The notes: a model not told the origin generated them from the sequence alone. Counted from the stretch's first letter, positions 11,001 to 24,058 are shown. The stretch is DNA of 64,000 bases from Aptenodytes patagonicus (GCF_965638725.1 NC_134982.1:58279816-58343815), one strand, 5' to 3'. Program-made: numbers and translations.

Positions 11001-14000
11001 AGACTTCCAGGCGGTTTGGAAGACCTTTGCCTGCCTATGCTTTTTCTACAAAAGCACATTTAGTAGTCCAGTTCTGGAGTTCCTTTATGCACGTTATACA
11101 ATAAAACTTCCATCATCTACTTTGGGGAACAAAATTAATTTATCTAATTTCGGAGATGCTCAGCACTGTATGATCCCAAATAGTGCTATGAAGGACTTAG
11201 CTCTCATCTTGTCCCTGCTGGGCTTCAGAGGCTACATATTTTTCTGTCTGTTTTTGTCAGCAGTACCCATTTGGATGAACACTTCAAGGAGTCCCTGAGA
11301 GATTGTCTCTCCCATGGAAGGGGGTAGAGGGAAATGAAACTATCTGTCCCATTTTTAGTGCAGATTTAAGTCTTCCAGTGTTTGAATACCTCTTGAAAAC
11401 ATCACTGCATGACAGTGAAGGTCCGTTACAGATTCAATTTCTTCTTCGTTTGGAGGGGTTCAAGGACCCATTAATGGGCAAGAGACAAGAGTCTCAGCTG
11501 AATAGTTAGAATATTTGTCTGTGAAGGGAGGGGACATGGTTGGATGAGAATCTATTGATCAAAATAGGACAGGGCTCTTCAATGCAGTTTCACAAATAGC
11601 TTAAGCCAATGTAAGTCCAGGCTGGGGCCTAAATGAGTGAGTGTCCTGCTTATAACTGTTCTGTCCCATTGTCCCCCCTTACAGACCTGTGGCACCAAAT
11701 AGACCAGGCCAAAGGCATGAGTGGGTAAAAATTAGTTTACTGCTATTGTGATTAATTACAGAGGCTAAAATAGAAATTCATAGTAGACATTCATTTAGCC
11801 TCAACCAGTGTAATTTTCTCTTTTTATAGTAAGACGTAGAAAATGGAGTGTTCCAAAGCTGAATGAAAAGACATGAAGATTTTGATGTTCAAAGGACACT
11901 TTTTTGGGTTATAGAGCCTTGTTGAATGGAAAGAATGGGTGTATATGTGAAAGAAATTTGCAAGACAGGTAACTGAATGTGGTTAATGGCATTTACGGAT
12001 GCCATTAATTCTAGAATCCTTAGATTAAAATATCTTCAGTATAGGACAATAGATAGCTGTAGCAAGATGTGAATGAATATTTCAACATCACTCCATTATA
12101 AATGTAATTATAGCTTTCTACTAACTGCTGACATTGTAGCGTGTAGCACTGAAGAAAAAATAGATGTTTAGGGGAAAAAAAGGTAATTTAATTTCTGCAG
12201 AATTGAAGGTCAAAGTTTTGAAATATGAGCATTTAAATTTAGTCACCTAGTTCTGTAATGAGGCATCTTAAAGAGAACATGACTTTCAAAAGTGCTGAAT
12301 CTCACCAGAAGTGGACGTATCACCAAACCTAGTCTAGACAAGGTAGGACATGTTCATCTTTTCACATTGCCAGTTTCAAAAATTAATATGAAGGTTAATC
12401 TTTGCTGAGAAAACTTACCTCCCAGAAACTTGCTAAGAAGTAAGCTGTATTGATTAATATTCTTGTAGATAAAAATTTTGCTGGTATGGTAGCTGAAATA
12501 TTCTGTTAAGAGCTATTGTTCACTTGCATGAGTATGTGCTCATATCATCTGACATCAAAGCAAATGAACAGGATTGATTAGCCTGTGTACAAACCTTGAG
12601 ACTTAATTAATTCACATTTGAAATCTTACTTTCTCTCCCTATTTTGCTGTCACATCTGAAGGCAATATATGCCAAATAGAGATTTGCTGAAAAATGTGTG
12701 CCTAATCTCCTAGAACTGGAACATTTCCTATGTTCCTGGATTGAAATCTCATTTTTTCCAAGAAATTTTTCTTCTAAACATTTTGCTTTGTGCCCTGTCT
12801 GTCACAATCTTTTCTGGACAACCCTTGGTATGGTCCCAAGGAGCAAAAGGACTCACTTGTACTCGCTTGTGAGAAACAAGTCTCTGGATGACAGCAAAGC
12901 GTAGCAAAATTGTTGCTGTGCCATAGGAAGAATCTCTTGAAGCTGATTTTGAGCTGATTTAGCACATTAGTAAACATATGTAATTCTTTTGGCTGCAGTG
13001 GAGCTGCTCTTTATTTCTTCCTCTTTAACTGACATCCGATGCACATTGCCTAAAGTTTGTGCACAGAAACAAACTTAGAAACAGGTGGAAGTTTTGCTGC
13101 TGACTTCTGTGGGATTGTACCATCTGCATTTAGTTTGCACTAGGCTTTTTTTCCTTTGTTTACACCTTAAAAATATGCTCAAAACCATATATAGAAAGCA
13201 ATTTTTCATAGAAGATTAAGTAAATATTTATCACTTAACATCTTCCCTGTTTGGATCTTACAGCCATTTTTCAAGTGTGACTTTTAATTCCTACTTCTGG
13301 ACCTGTGGACAATTGCTTCACAGTCAGCAGCAGAGGAATCCACGTAAGCGCTGTCGAAGAGCTCTTATTTATGAGGTGGTAGATGTGCTTCCTTGAGATG
13401 TGTCATCTTAATAGGTCCCATGATCTGCTCTTCTTCCCTTTTATCAGTTTGAGAAGGACATGGAGGACTGCTGGGGCAGCTATCATCTTTACCCTGTTGA
13501 AGGAGAAGAAGTAATGCTTGCTGGAGCTCAGCTCAGGTGTGTTCCCCTGGTGAGCATGCCTGGCTGGAAGGCAGTGGCAAAGCATCAGAAGAACTCACGT
13601 AATTCCATCACTGGGGAGTTGGTGAAAGATTTCCACTTATGTTAACAATCTCTTGGACTTGGACTTCGGGGGCTTATACTTTCAGTAACAACCTTTTGGA
13701 TGAATTCTGGTTTTGTATTGTTTTTTTCTGTAAAGATTTTATGTAAACCTATTAGAAATTCTTTATCTTTGATACTTTAAATAAGCAATGATATTGACAC
13801 ATCCCCAGTCTAAAGTTTACCTGTCCACCTAAATTCATCTTGTCAGTAGACAATTACTGCTAGTTCTTTACAAATACACTACCTCGGTCCCCAGGTTCTT
13901 AGTATGGTTTTCTTACCTGAAATTTTCCATTTTTTATATTTTATAAATACATAACAACAGTAAAAAAAACCTTAAAAGAAAGAGATCTACTATCACGCTT

Positions 14001-16019
14001 CGAGATATCAACTGATCAGTAATTTCCTCAGGTAATGCTGAAACTTACTTTAGGAGTAGGTTACTCCAGAGTATATTTTCAATGTTACTTTCCTCTTCTT
14101 TTCAAATATGGGATAAAGATCAGTGCTGCAGAAAGAAAGGTATGAGAGATGAGTCCCTAATCTGAAATGGTAAAACAGGCTCATATGTGCTAAAGCCAAT
14201 GTGATAAAACCAATATGAAAACAAATTGTGTCTGGAATTGCTCTCTTCAGAACTGCTTAGAACTGTGTCTATATAATATAGTTGGTTTTTATTTCATGCA
14301 TTTTATATTGCATGATAAAAATTCACTAGGTAGCTAGCTACTCTTCAGTCACCCAGTGGGAAATCAGCTTCCAAACAGTCTCTCACATATGGAAGGCCCA
14401 TAGCAGATCTGTTCATAATAGGATACATTTTCTCATGAAATTATTACATTACTAGCATAATGATTACATAATGGAACATCCCATAACTCCTTTTTTTTGT
14501 ATTATTTTTTGGTATATGTCTTTACCTTGCTCAGAACTTGGGAACTGAGATGATCTTTTTTGGTGTGCTTGCTTGTTTGCATGTTGCAAGGGAATACCAG
14601 CCTAAATGGATCATTAGCATGGCAAGAAGCATAAAATTACTTTTGCCAAACTGAATACCAGTGTTGTATAACAAAGAATAAAACTGCAACCTGTCATTTC
14701 ACCAGCATTTATTATATAAACAACTTCTAATAATGAAAAAGAACAAAGAACTACTAAAAGTGTAACTGAGCTCAGCTTTCCTCATGCTTTTATAGCTAGT
14801 CTTGAACTCTTTGCTCTCCTATTCTCACCATCCTGATGCATTATCACAAAAGGATGTTTTTGATACTGATTCATGCAGTACCCTGTCATGCCTCTTTCTT
14901 TTGGGGAAAAAAGGACCACTGCAATAATGCCATTGTGAAAGTGAAAAAAGAGAGAATAAACTTTTTTTTTCTTTTCCTGTAAATATCAATATAATCTTAT
15001 TCAAAATTACAAAATCTAACAGACATTCCTTCTATCAGCTTTCCCATATTGAGAGGATGGTGAGAGATGATTCTTTGCATTGCTAAAGAAAAGATGAGAA
15101 GAAATCAGCTTAATTAGCAAAAAGGAAGTGTTAGTTAGAATACTGAGAAAAAAGTCTTCTTTATGGAGAGGGTGATGAAATTCCACCCAGAAAAGTGCAG
15201 AATTTTCCTTCTTCTAAGTTTTTTGCTATTTTTGTTGTTGTTATTGTTATTAATTATTAATGATAATAATAAAAATTAGTAAATGTCATTGTTATGAATA
15301 ACAATAATAACAGCAACAAAAACATATTAGAACAAATGTCTGTTTGGAAGGTCTAGCTTTTCTTAGCTTTCTTCAGAGCATGTTTTGGTTGGGTGACTTC
15401 TATAGCCCTGTGTTTCTAACTACACAGGAAGTGTATGTCAGAAGTTTTTCTGCCTGCACATGGGCTCAGGTTCTCCAGCTACATGAAGTTTCTGAAGAGT
15501 TTTAACATGAATCCTGTGCCAGTGCTGAATGGTTGTGAGGTAATACAAGTCCCTGCCTGTATAAAGAAATGACCATTTGCCTCTGAGGCTGCCCTGCAGC
15601 TGGAGTCTGTTGCATTTGTTGTGAAGATTTTGGTATGCTGCTCACAGGGACAAGAAAGCTGGACATCTCTGTTGTATGATGTTGCTACTGGGCAGAATGT
15701 AGCTTATATTCTAAATCAAAGGGTGTGATAACTGTGGGTTTCTAAGCTTTAGCTTATGTGATTTGCTTTTGCATTTTTCCACAGCTCAAAGCTGCTTGAA
15801 TTTTTCAAACTTGTGTTTCTGTTTGTTCACTTTTTAGTAATTCACAATACCCTGTTATATGATTTATCATTAACTACTTGTGTCTGTCTTCTACTTTAAT
15901 TCCAAGTTGATGTAATTCTTCACATCAATGATGTGAAGCTTGCATTCACAATGATGCTTGCAAGCATTAATGGAGCAGAAGAATCCCTTCCCTTGCACAG
16001 CTGCCTGCACTCTTGCTAA
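8074..16019 (+). other. long intronic stretch, expected DNAH6 tail exons not recognised
   Basis: Several hundred residues of the dynein tail should be encoded between 8,073 and 18,202. Apart from the weak candidate at 8926-9031 I recognise none. Short open frames (9802-10065, 10990-11298, 11303-11509, 12698-12904, 13460-13645) show no domain, repeat or convincing splice context. The sequence is AT-rich with no obvious young mobile element. Either the exons have decayed beyond recognition by eye or they were deleted. Confidence 0.5.
8926..9031 (+). pseudogene. DNAH6: tentative DNAH6 exon, tail
   Basis: A short open segment after an acceptor-like gaacag reads ASTDVHAPNCVKK and continues to KNYLRG, ending before GTTAAC. 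It could correspond to the DNAH6 stretch QASKRHYCMRLT...NDYL, in the right order, but identity is low and one residue must be inserted. It may be a chance match. Confidence 0.3.
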
Positions 16020-16400
16020 CACAGCCCAGTATGCAGTTAATTTTTACTGTTGAAAGGGCACGTTGCTGACCCATGTGCAATTTGTTGTACACCAAGACCC
16101 CCAGATTTTTTTTCTGCAGATATGCTTTTTAACAACTCAGTGTACAGCCAGTCCTTTTGCATGAGGTATTCTATCTCACATGCAAGATTTATCATTTGCA
16201 TTTGTGGAACTTCAGAGATTGCTGTCAGTCCATCTGTCCAGCCTGTCAGGATGCCTCTAAAATGCAGCTGCGCCTTCCAGTGTATCAACTATTCCTCTTA
16301 CAATTACCTGCCATCCACAAACTGGATGCACTCTCCCTTCATCCTGGTCATTAATAAAGACATTAAACTGTATTCATCCCCATATAAAACTTTGAGATGC
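16020..16400 (-). mobile_element. old CR1 LINE fragment
   Basis: On the minus strand this matches the CR1 segment encoding the C-terminal part of the reverse transcriptase region. The plus-strand phrases ACACCAAGACCCCCAG, CCATCCACAAACTGGATGCA and TCATTAATAAAGACATTAAACTGTATT are diverged forms of the CR1 phrases seen undamaged at 18,324-19,687. No intact frame; much older than that copy. Confidence 0.75.
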
Positions 16401-18201
16401 ACATATAGATTGCTGTAAATTGAGTGTTATAGAGAAATAATATTTATTCCAGCTGTTTAGATTATAAGTTCTGTCTGTCAGTCCAGTGTTTCTTGATACT
16501 TCAGTGCTTCATGCTCATGGGGGCTGGGAGGCGGAATGCACAAATCCTGTAGGGTTCGTTTCACTTTTCTAAGGGTATCTTTCTTTTGCTTGTATTCTAA
16601 AGTAAAGAGTTGTTCCATTTACAATACCTTCAGGCTCCCTTTTGTCCCATTGTCTATTTTGACAGACCAAGCTTCTGCAGCAGTGAGTTTTGCAGGTAGA
16701 TTACACAGGTTTCTAAAGAAGCACTATTCCCTATCTTTTAAATTAACCCAAATTATCCATTTCGCAGTTACTATGCTTGTTTTACTCTGCAATGGCATTT
16801 CTGGCCACTTACAAATACTGTTAGTGTCTGTTTGGTCAGTACCTTGTATTAATCACATGAATGTACAGGACTCTACCACAATAAGGCCCTTCTTTTCAAG
16901 TAAGATCTCTGGTACTATTACAGCACAGAAATTTATTACTATATTGTGACAGCTTGTGAAGTCTTAGTAGTTGTAATAATTCTTCATTTTGTGTTGGTAG
17001 TCTTTCTTAAAAATAGGAACTGCCTTCACTTTATAGGTTTGGGACAGACCACTGTCTCCCAGCATATGGGATGTTCTCTTCTAGCTGCAGTGTGGAGAAG
17101 CCCATAGTCCTTCAGCTCCCAGCCCCTTTTTCACTAATGACTGTGAGAGAAGTTCCCCCTCACTTGATGAAGCTGCATCCATCTGAAATACACAGCATTT
17201 TGTCTGCTTTAAGATATTTATTGCAAGTTTTTCCTCAGAATTTACAGTAGTTTATGTAATTATCTTTGATTCTGCCTGTGGAAACACAGCTGATACAAAA
17301 GGAAGGAAGGTAATTATTTTTCTGACCCATGTCCCTTACACATCTCCTAAAATAGTGTGCTATTACATCAGTCTCCACATTGCTGTTAGTCTCTCCAGCT
17401 TTCTGAGATCAAATCTCAGAAAGATGATGCATTTTTGCACTATCATAGTGAAGTAGTTGTCTTCCAGAAGAGCTCAGAGATCTTAAATATCTGTGCAATC
17501 TAAGATCCTTGTCATCCAGTTGTATGGGATAGTTGATGTAATTGTGTGTTTACTTGTAGTTATTAATTTCTAACTAGTCTTGTATGGTATATAAAATTCT
17601 TGACTAAGCATGCACCTAGGAGATGGAAAAGGTAGTCCTGGGACTTGGATTTTTTTTAAATCTCTTCTTATCTGTGGTTTCTTGTAGACATAAAAGCTAT
17701 GTTTCCATAAATTGTGACTACAGAAACAAAAGAAAGAGGCTTTGCCTATAATCTCTCAGAAGTATCATTTGTTTATGAAATTCAGCAGTTCAGGACTGTC
17801 TGTCCTTTTCCAGTCTTCTACTGTAGTGTGCCTTTGAACCACTTGTAGTTTTCAATTTTTAATATACAATAAAATAATTATTTACTTTAACATGCACTGT
17901 TTCTGACGCTCCTGAAAAAATGCATAATTTAATTTGTATACGTTGTTATTACATACAATATTCAAACAAAAACATTTGCACAGGAATTACAGGCTCTGTC
18001 TTAGAACCATAAATATTGTATTCACTTTACTTCAACTTCTGGTACTCTTGCTCAGGTCAGTCATACATTACTTTGTGAATAATTGCATTGATTTTGATTG
18101 TTTCCTGGTGAATAAAGTTTCCATTCAAAGTGGATTAAGGTGGCAAATTCTTATTCTGTGGTCATTAATGAATACATTTGTGTGTGTGTTTGATTTTCTA
18201 G
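16401..18201 (+). other. intronic sequence, nothing recognised
   Basis: AT-rich DNA with scattered short open frames (for example 16536-16949 and 17934-18341) lacking recognisable domains. The second runs into the DNAH6 exon at 18,202 and only its last part is coding-derived. Confidence 0.5.
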
Positions 18202-19738
18202 AGTGTAAATTTGAAAACTTGGATCCAGCACAACTAAATTCCCCAGTTTCCAAATATGCCAGATTTGTGAATCAGCTGGATTCACACCATCTAATAGGGT
18301 GCCAAATAGGGTTGCCGCCTAACAGAATAATAGAATCATAGAATCATTTAGGTTGGAAAAGACCTTTAAGATCGGGTCCAACCGTAAACCTAACACTGCC
18401 AAGTCCACCACTAAACCATGTCCCTAAGCGCCACGTCTACACATCTTTTAAATACCTCCAGGGATGGTGACTCAACCACTTCCCTGGGCAGCCTGTGCCA
18501 ATGCTTGACAACCCATTCAGTGAAGAAATTTTTCCTAATATCCAGTCTAAACCTCCCCTGGTGCAACTTGAGGCCGTTTCCTCTCGTCCTATCGCTTGTT
18601 ACTTGGGAGAAGAGACCGACACCCACCTCGCTACAACCTCCTTTCAGGTAGTTGTAGAGAGCGATAAGGTCTCCCCCCAGCCTCCTTTTCTCCAGGCTAA
18701 ACAGTCCCAGTTCCCTCAGCCGCTCCTCATAAGACTTGTTCTCCAGACCCCTCACCAGCCTCATTGCCCTTCTCTGGACATGCTCCAGCACCTCAACGTC
18801 CTTCTTGTAGTGAGGGGCCCAAAACTGAACACAGTATTTGAGGTGCAGCCTCACCAGTGTCAAGTACAGGGGCACGATCACTTCCCTCCTCCTGCTGGCC
18901 ACACTATTTCTGATACAGGCCAGGATGCCATTGGCCTTCTTGGCCGCCTGGGCACACTGCCAGCTCATGTTCAGCCGGCTGTCAACCAGCACCCCCAGGT
19001 CCTTTTCTGCTGGGCAGCTTTCCAGCCACTCTTCCCCAAGCCTGTAGCACTGCATGGGGTTGTTGTGACCCAAGTGCAGGACCCGGCACTTGGCCTTGTT
19101 GAATCTCATACAGTTGGCCTGGGCCCATCGATCCAGCCTGTCCAGGTCCCTCTGCAGAGCCTTCCTACCCTCGAGCAGATCAACCCTCCTGCCCAACTTG
19201 GTGTCATCTGCAAACTTACTGAGGGTGCACTCGATCCCCTTGTCCAGATCGTTGATAAAGATATTAAACAGAACTGGCCCCAATACTGAGCCCTGGGGAA
19301 CACCACTTGTGACTGGCCACCAACTGGATTTAACTCCATTCACCACAACTCTCTGCGCCCAGCCATCCAGCCAGTTTTTTACCCAGCAAAGAGAACACTC
19401 ATCCAAGCCATGAACAGCCAGTTTCTCCAGGAGAATGCTGTGGGAAATGGTGTCTAAGGCTTTACTGAAGTCCAGGTAAATAATATCCACAGCCTTTCCC
19501 TCATCCATTAAGTGGGTCACCTTGTCATAGAAGCAGATCAAGTTAGTCAGGCAGGACCCTGCCTTTCATAAACCCATATTGACTGGACCTGATCACCTGG
19601 TTGTCCTGTATGTGCCGTGTGATGGCACTCAAGATAAGCTGCTCCACAACCTTTCCCAGCACCGAGGTCAAACTGACAGGCCTGCATAATAACATAGTGC
19701 CACAGCTCAAAGCAAGGGTAGAAAGGATGCAAGAAAAG
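18202..19738 (+). pseudogene. DNAH6: DNAH6 linker exon interrupted by a CR1 insertion
   Basis: The left part (18202-18323) follows acceptor ttgattttctag and reads CKFENLDPAQLNSPVSKYAR then FVNQLD, matching DNAH6 SKFDCLDPEVLNGQVSKYAK, FVTQLE. After an extra nine codons it resumes with GLPPN. The right part (19688-19738) reads [17 protein letters not shown], matching NSVVPQLKYKVEKMKEK. Between them lies a minus-strand CR1 of about 1.36 kb. The tetramer TAAC occurs at both junctions (18320-18323, 19690-19693) and may be a short target-site duplication. The donor is damaged: AAG is followed by TAAAAA rather than GTAAAA, apparently one G lost. Confidence 0.92.
18324..19687 (-). mobile_element. CR1 LINE, 5'-truncated, with open reverse-transcriptase frame
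   Basis: The 3' end (plus-strand left edge) shows the avian CR1 tail AGAATCATAGAATCATTTAGG. The minus strand holds a continuous 376-codon frame (19541-18411) for the C-terminal part of ORF2: reverse-transcriptase motifs [23 protein letters not shown] and FADDTKLG, followed by the CR1 thumb and C-terminal region. The 5' part (ORF1, endonuclease, N-terminal fingers) is missing, as usual for CR1. An uninterrupted frame shows that it is the youngest CR1 here. It sits inside a DNAH6 exon. Confidence 0.95.
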
Positions 19739-19799
19739 TAAAAATGAAAATAATTGTGGAGAGCAGAGAATTTGCCAACCTGTCACATTTTGAAAGCCA

Positions 19800-19930
19800 A
19801 GTTTTTTCTGATTTTGCTCCAAAATGTAAAAAAAAAAACAAACAAAAAAAACCAAAACCACCTACCCATAAAAAAAAAACCAAGCCCAAACCAAAACCAA
19901 ACACAAAAAGACCTCCAACAACACACACCT
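19800..19930 (+). repeat. A-rich low-complexity tract (AAAC/AAACC-like)
   Basis: Long A runs interspersed with CAAAC and CCAAA units, in the intron directly after the CR1-split exon. It generates spurious Lys/Pro/Thr-rich open frames on the plus strand and Phe/Gly-rich ones on the minus strand. Confidence 0.85.
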
Positions 19931-20069
19931 TGCTCAGTTTCCCCAAAAACCACAATCTTCTAAAATTAGAACTACTCTCACTTCTCAATGCCTTTTTAAA
20001 GGGCTGAGTTTTCTAGGTGGTCAAGGCTGTAAGCAAAGCTGTATTATATCTGTTGTTTTACTCTTCCAG

Positions 20070-20284
20070 GTGCCAGTTATTACAGACATGAGAAAGCCCT
20101 TTTTGGAAACCGAGACATTGTGCAGTTTTTGGACAAATGGTTCATGCTGCTTTGGCTGATGTGAAAAAATTCACTATCCTTAGCTCAACTTGTTGAGCTC
20201 AATGCTTTCAAATTTTCTTAGTAAATTCAGGGTGTTTCTGGGGAATCGTCTGGCAAAGCTTCTCTGGAGTCAGTTCTCAAAGAG
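20070..20284 (+). pseudogene. DNAH6: DNAH6 linker exon with multiple frameshifts
   Basis: Acceptor ctcttccag is followed by VPVITDMRKPFLE (DNAH6 LPVIIDLRNPTLK). The frame then shifts and reads KPRHCAVFGQMVHAALADV (KARHWAAIEQTVDATLVDA), shifts again to LAQLVELNAFKF (LERLSQLHVFDF) and again to GVSGESSGKASLESVLKE (DISGQASGEAALEAILKK). Donor GTACTT follows 20284. At least three indels in one exon, yet protein-level similarity is obvious in every segment. Confidence 0.92.
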
Positions 20285-20906
20285 GTACTTTTAGCGAAGA
20301 GATCTTTGATTTTGATCTTTGTGGTTTTCACAGTTCTGGATGGTAAAATATTAATACTACATTGATACTATGATTTTTATAGGTGAACAAATAGAAAGCA
20401 AAAAAACACTTTCTGTTATTGTACCCAAAGCTGTTATGAGGGAAATTTACAGAGAGCGCTATTACAGTTCAGATTTAATCTGTAGTTGCACAGTGTTACT
20501 CTAATTAGCAGTTACTAATTAGAGCAATTTTTTGCAGTTGCTAGAGCAACAAAACACCTATAATACCTTTATGTCTAAGTCACAGTTGTGTTTTGGACTG
20601 GGAAGTTCCTACGTGAATTGACGTTATTGCAAGTGGACAAAAGCAAGACACATGCAATTTCTTTGCTTTGCCAATGATAAAACAATGTGGCGCTTACTAA
20701 GTTAAAGAGAACAAAAGTATCTGTAATTTTCCACTGTGTGTTCTGACAAAAGAAAATGGAAAAAATAGCAATCTTTTTAGTGTCAGTTTAGATAAAAAGG
20801 GAGTGTTTCAGTCATCAAAAGATTTTGTTACTTATGTATAATTTGTAAGACCTAAACATTTCAAGATTATAACAAGATTTAGAGACCCTATAATTTTCTC
20901 AACTGG

Positions 20907-21001
20907 GTGGAACATTCTCTTGGAAAGCAACTGAATTTATTGTTCATCCTCACCGTCATTCTGGAGACGTATTTATCTTTGGTGCCACAGACAATATTCA
21001 A
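20907..21001 (+). pseudogene. DNAH6: DNAH6 linker exon with 2-base insertion
   Basis: VEHS then, after two extra bases, WKATEFIVHPHRHSGDVFIF and GATDNIQ, matching DNAH6 VEDSWKTTEFVILPHRDSKDVFILGGTDDIQ. The donor GTATGT after 21001 is intact. The acceptor is not: the two bases before the exon are GG instead of AG. Confidence 0.9.
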
Positions 21002-21537
21002 GTATGTAAATGCTTTTACTTACAAATTTCATTCAGAGTAGGACAGATGAAAGTAACAGCAGTAACTATAACATGGTAGCATAATTCAGTAAGAACACAT
21101 GTTAGCAAAATTTTTCTTATATGAAAAATGTCACATATAAAATTTAAATGCATGGCGTTCCTCATAACCATATCAAGACAAAATATTTTCTTAAGGCAAA
21201 ACTTATTTTCATAGTTGTCCCACTATTTCATTAATAGTTGTGGTGCATATCACAATATGACATTTTTCTCAGTTAAACAGAAACACAGTGACCAGCATGG
21301 AACGTTTGCACTAAGAGAAAGAAGCAGCAGTTTGCTAGCTCGGAGCCCTGTCGAAGAAAGCTGAGTTCGGTCCTCTGCAGATTGACCCTGACACAGGCCA
21401 CCTGTAGGCACTTCCTCCCATCTGGGCAGAGTCATTCAAAAGCCTGGAAGCAGATTGCTGTTTCTCCTTCTTGTTGATTCCTGATAAAGGCTGAGGATCT
21501 TGAAATGAAATTGAGAACTCTTTACTGCTTCCTTAAG

Positions 21538-21656
21538 GTTACTCTTGATAACAGCACTATTAAAATAGCAATTATAGCCTCCTGAAGATACATGGGTCCT
21601 CTTCAAGCACATGTAGATGAATGGCTGAAACAACTCTTCTTATTTTTCAGTCACGG
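21538..21656 (+). pseudogene. DNAH6: DNAH6 linker exon with TGA stop
   Basis: Acceptor cttccttaag, then VTLDNSTIKIAIIAS-stop-RYMGPLQAHVDEWLKQLFLF, matching DNAH6 VLLDDSTINVATLASSRYLGPLKTRVDEWQKQLALF. The second Ser of the SSRY motif is TGA (21583-21585), one base from TCA. Donor GTGAGT at 21657. Confidence 0.93.
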
Positions 21657-22519
21657 GTGAGTAGCAAATTCTCTGATACAGTTTTACAGCTAGTCTCTAT
21701 GTCATAAGAAACCCATTCATCTGGGGAAAGTAAATCATCATTTAAAGCATGTCATTGGCTTTATATGAAATAATGATGGGATTATTTATGGTTAAATTTT
21801 ATCTTAAGAAGGTTCCTTACCTGGCAAACAAATGGCTCTAGGAACTTGTCGTATGTGGTGATTGTCGAGGCACGGAAGTATTGCGCAGTTGTCTTTTCAG
21901 ATGCTGGAATTGATAGGTAGGTTTGCCTGCTTACTTAGATACAGTATGTAAGTATTTCAAGTATGCAGTGTCTTAATGCACAAATGGTTGAGATATGGAT
22001 TGTACGAAATACTTCATATTATGAAGAACTAAATACTTTATGGTACAGATGCTTCTCAAATGTAGGATTCTTGGAAAATAAGTGGTTTGAATGCATGACG
22101 TTTATAGGAGAGTCGTGAAGTGAGACACCTGGAGGTAGAAAAATACTCTGCTCTGCAAGAAAATTCCTCAAACGGGACAGCGTACAAAGACTTTGTGTTC
22201 GGAATAATAAAACAGTTTTGTGAATCTGAATTTTGCAACACTCTTTGGTGCAACTGGAAATAACAGTGACAGAATAAATACTGAAAAGGTTAATAATTTT
22301 TTTAAATGTAAGAAAATGCAAATAATTATTTTTAAACTACAAACTCTCCCACCAGTATTAGTTATCTAGCTGTCAGAAATATTGCATAAAACTTTTATGC
22401 TTAATAGTAGAAATGCAAAAATCAGGTTCTGTTTTCAGTTGTTGTCTTTGTAGGACTGAAGCCTGGGAAATAGTTGCCGATTTTTTTTTTTTTTTTTCTC
22501 TTTTTTTACCATCCTTTAG

Positions 22520-22700
22520 GCAGAGTGGTAGAGATGTCAGAAAAATTGGCTCTACTTAGAAATTATTTTTAATGGTCCTGATATTCAAAGACATCTTCCT
22601 GGCAAGGCACAAATGTTCTTATACATGGATAAGTCTTGGAAGGAAATAATGACAACAGTTAATCATCTACCAAATGCTCTCCATGCTGCTATTCGGCCTG
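22520..22700 (+). pseudogene. DNAH6: DNAH6 exon before AAA1, with TAG stop
   Basis: Acceptor atcctttag, then EW-stop-RCQKNWLYLEIIFNGPDIQR and HLPGKAQMFLYMDKSWKEIM and VNHLPNALHAA, a close match to DNAH6 EEWLTCQRNWLYLESIFNAPDIQR through VNRLPNALRAA. The conserved Leu after Trp is TAG (22529-22531). The rest of the exon is open to the donor after 22700. The motif WLYLESIF is a hallmark of all dynein heavy chains. Confidence 0.95.
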
Positions 22701-23504
22701 GTATAAAATAATAGCATGACATACCAGTAGATGCCTTAGATATTGTAGGCTGTGTTTATCTTTACTCAGAACCTACAAGCTTTCAGGCTGAGCTAATCAG
22801 AGATGAAAAACCCATAGAGCATTTTCTTTGTGACAGTTCTTTTTGCAGCTGAGAACAGGGATTGTATCCTGTTCGTGTTTACTTGCGTTTCGTTACCACT
22901 TGTTTTCAATATTCTTTGTCATTACTTTGTTTTTAAAATTTGACTTGCTATACTTCACCCATCTCATGATACAGTTCCTTTTCCTAATGGTATTTTGATT
23001 TTTTCCCTCTTCTTTCTGATTGCTACTGCATGACCGCATGTATATTCAGGTCTCCTCTCTTTCTTGCCTTATACTCATTCCTATCGCTTTTTCTTTCTGC
23101 ACTGTGTATTTTTGACCTTCTTCCTGTGCTTCCACTGCTCCTTCAGGTTATAGTGAGTTGATGTATGATGTCAGGAATGTGAAATTGAGTTTCCCTTGCA
23201 TTTTCCTTGATTTCCTCTCAGTGTCTTCTGGACTACTTGAGGGTTCCCAAATTGGCTTTTGTAGCAGTTGGTGGAAGATCATATGGAATGCGAGAGAGTC
23301 ACCTCAAGGCTAGTGAAAAATTACACCAAAGAGTGGATGTGGCCTGTTGCTTGACAGCAGTAGATGGAAAATGTAGTGCATCACACCTCTTGCTGTGATT
23401 CAGTGTGACACAGTATTTGCAGTTTGTAATTCACCACACAACTTTTAGAATTTACTCCAAATGTGGTATTTTAAAATAGTGTGAGAATATTCTATCTTAC
23501 TGTA

Positions 23505-23655
23505 CTTTTTATCCGAAGTTTATTATTGTCATTAACCAATTTTACCATTTTTAACCAAATTATGAACTCCTGGAAATTTTGGCTGAAACTCCTAATCCCC
23601 AAGCAGTCCAGATTCAATTGCAAGACTGGTATTTGCCCTATAAACTGTAGGAAAA
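23505..23655 (+). pseudogene. DNAH6: DNAH6 exon containing the NDELLEIL motif
   Basis: Reads NYELLEILAETPNPQAVQ, matching the universal dynein motif NDELLEILAQTRNPQAVQ. Upstream, PKFIIVINQ corresponds to PRFYFLSND, but about 20 extra bases separate the two parts and look like a local duplication. Downstream the similarity fades, with TAG after YKL. Boundaries are approximate. Confidence 0.85.
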
Positions 23656-24058
23656 CAGGAGAAAGTTTTCATAAATGATAATTTAGAAATGGTGTCACCT
23701 GAAGTTAAAAAAAAAAAAATTAAAAAGTAAATGGTTTCCTTTTTAGTATGTTAATTTGTTAACCACTGATAAAATAAAAAATGTCTTCCTATATTGTATC
23801 ACAAAGGAAAGTTACAGACAAACTATTAGAAATGCATAAAATACAAACTTCCAGATCATCACTGGAGCATTCTGTCTTTAAGCCGGTATGACCCTCTTGG
23901 AATAACATTTTTTATTAGTGAAGTCCATTATATTTGGCTTTGTTGTTAATACTCTTTATTTTTAGTGAATAAACAAGGCACAATATCCACAAGGTATTAA
24001 GTAGTCAGAAATATGTCTCTTTATAACTAACTTGGAAATTAATTTTAAATTAGCTTAG

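Noticed and set aside
18495-19289. 264-codon plus-strand open frame
   Set aside because: It is the antisense shadow of the CR1 reverse-transcriptase frame on the other strand.
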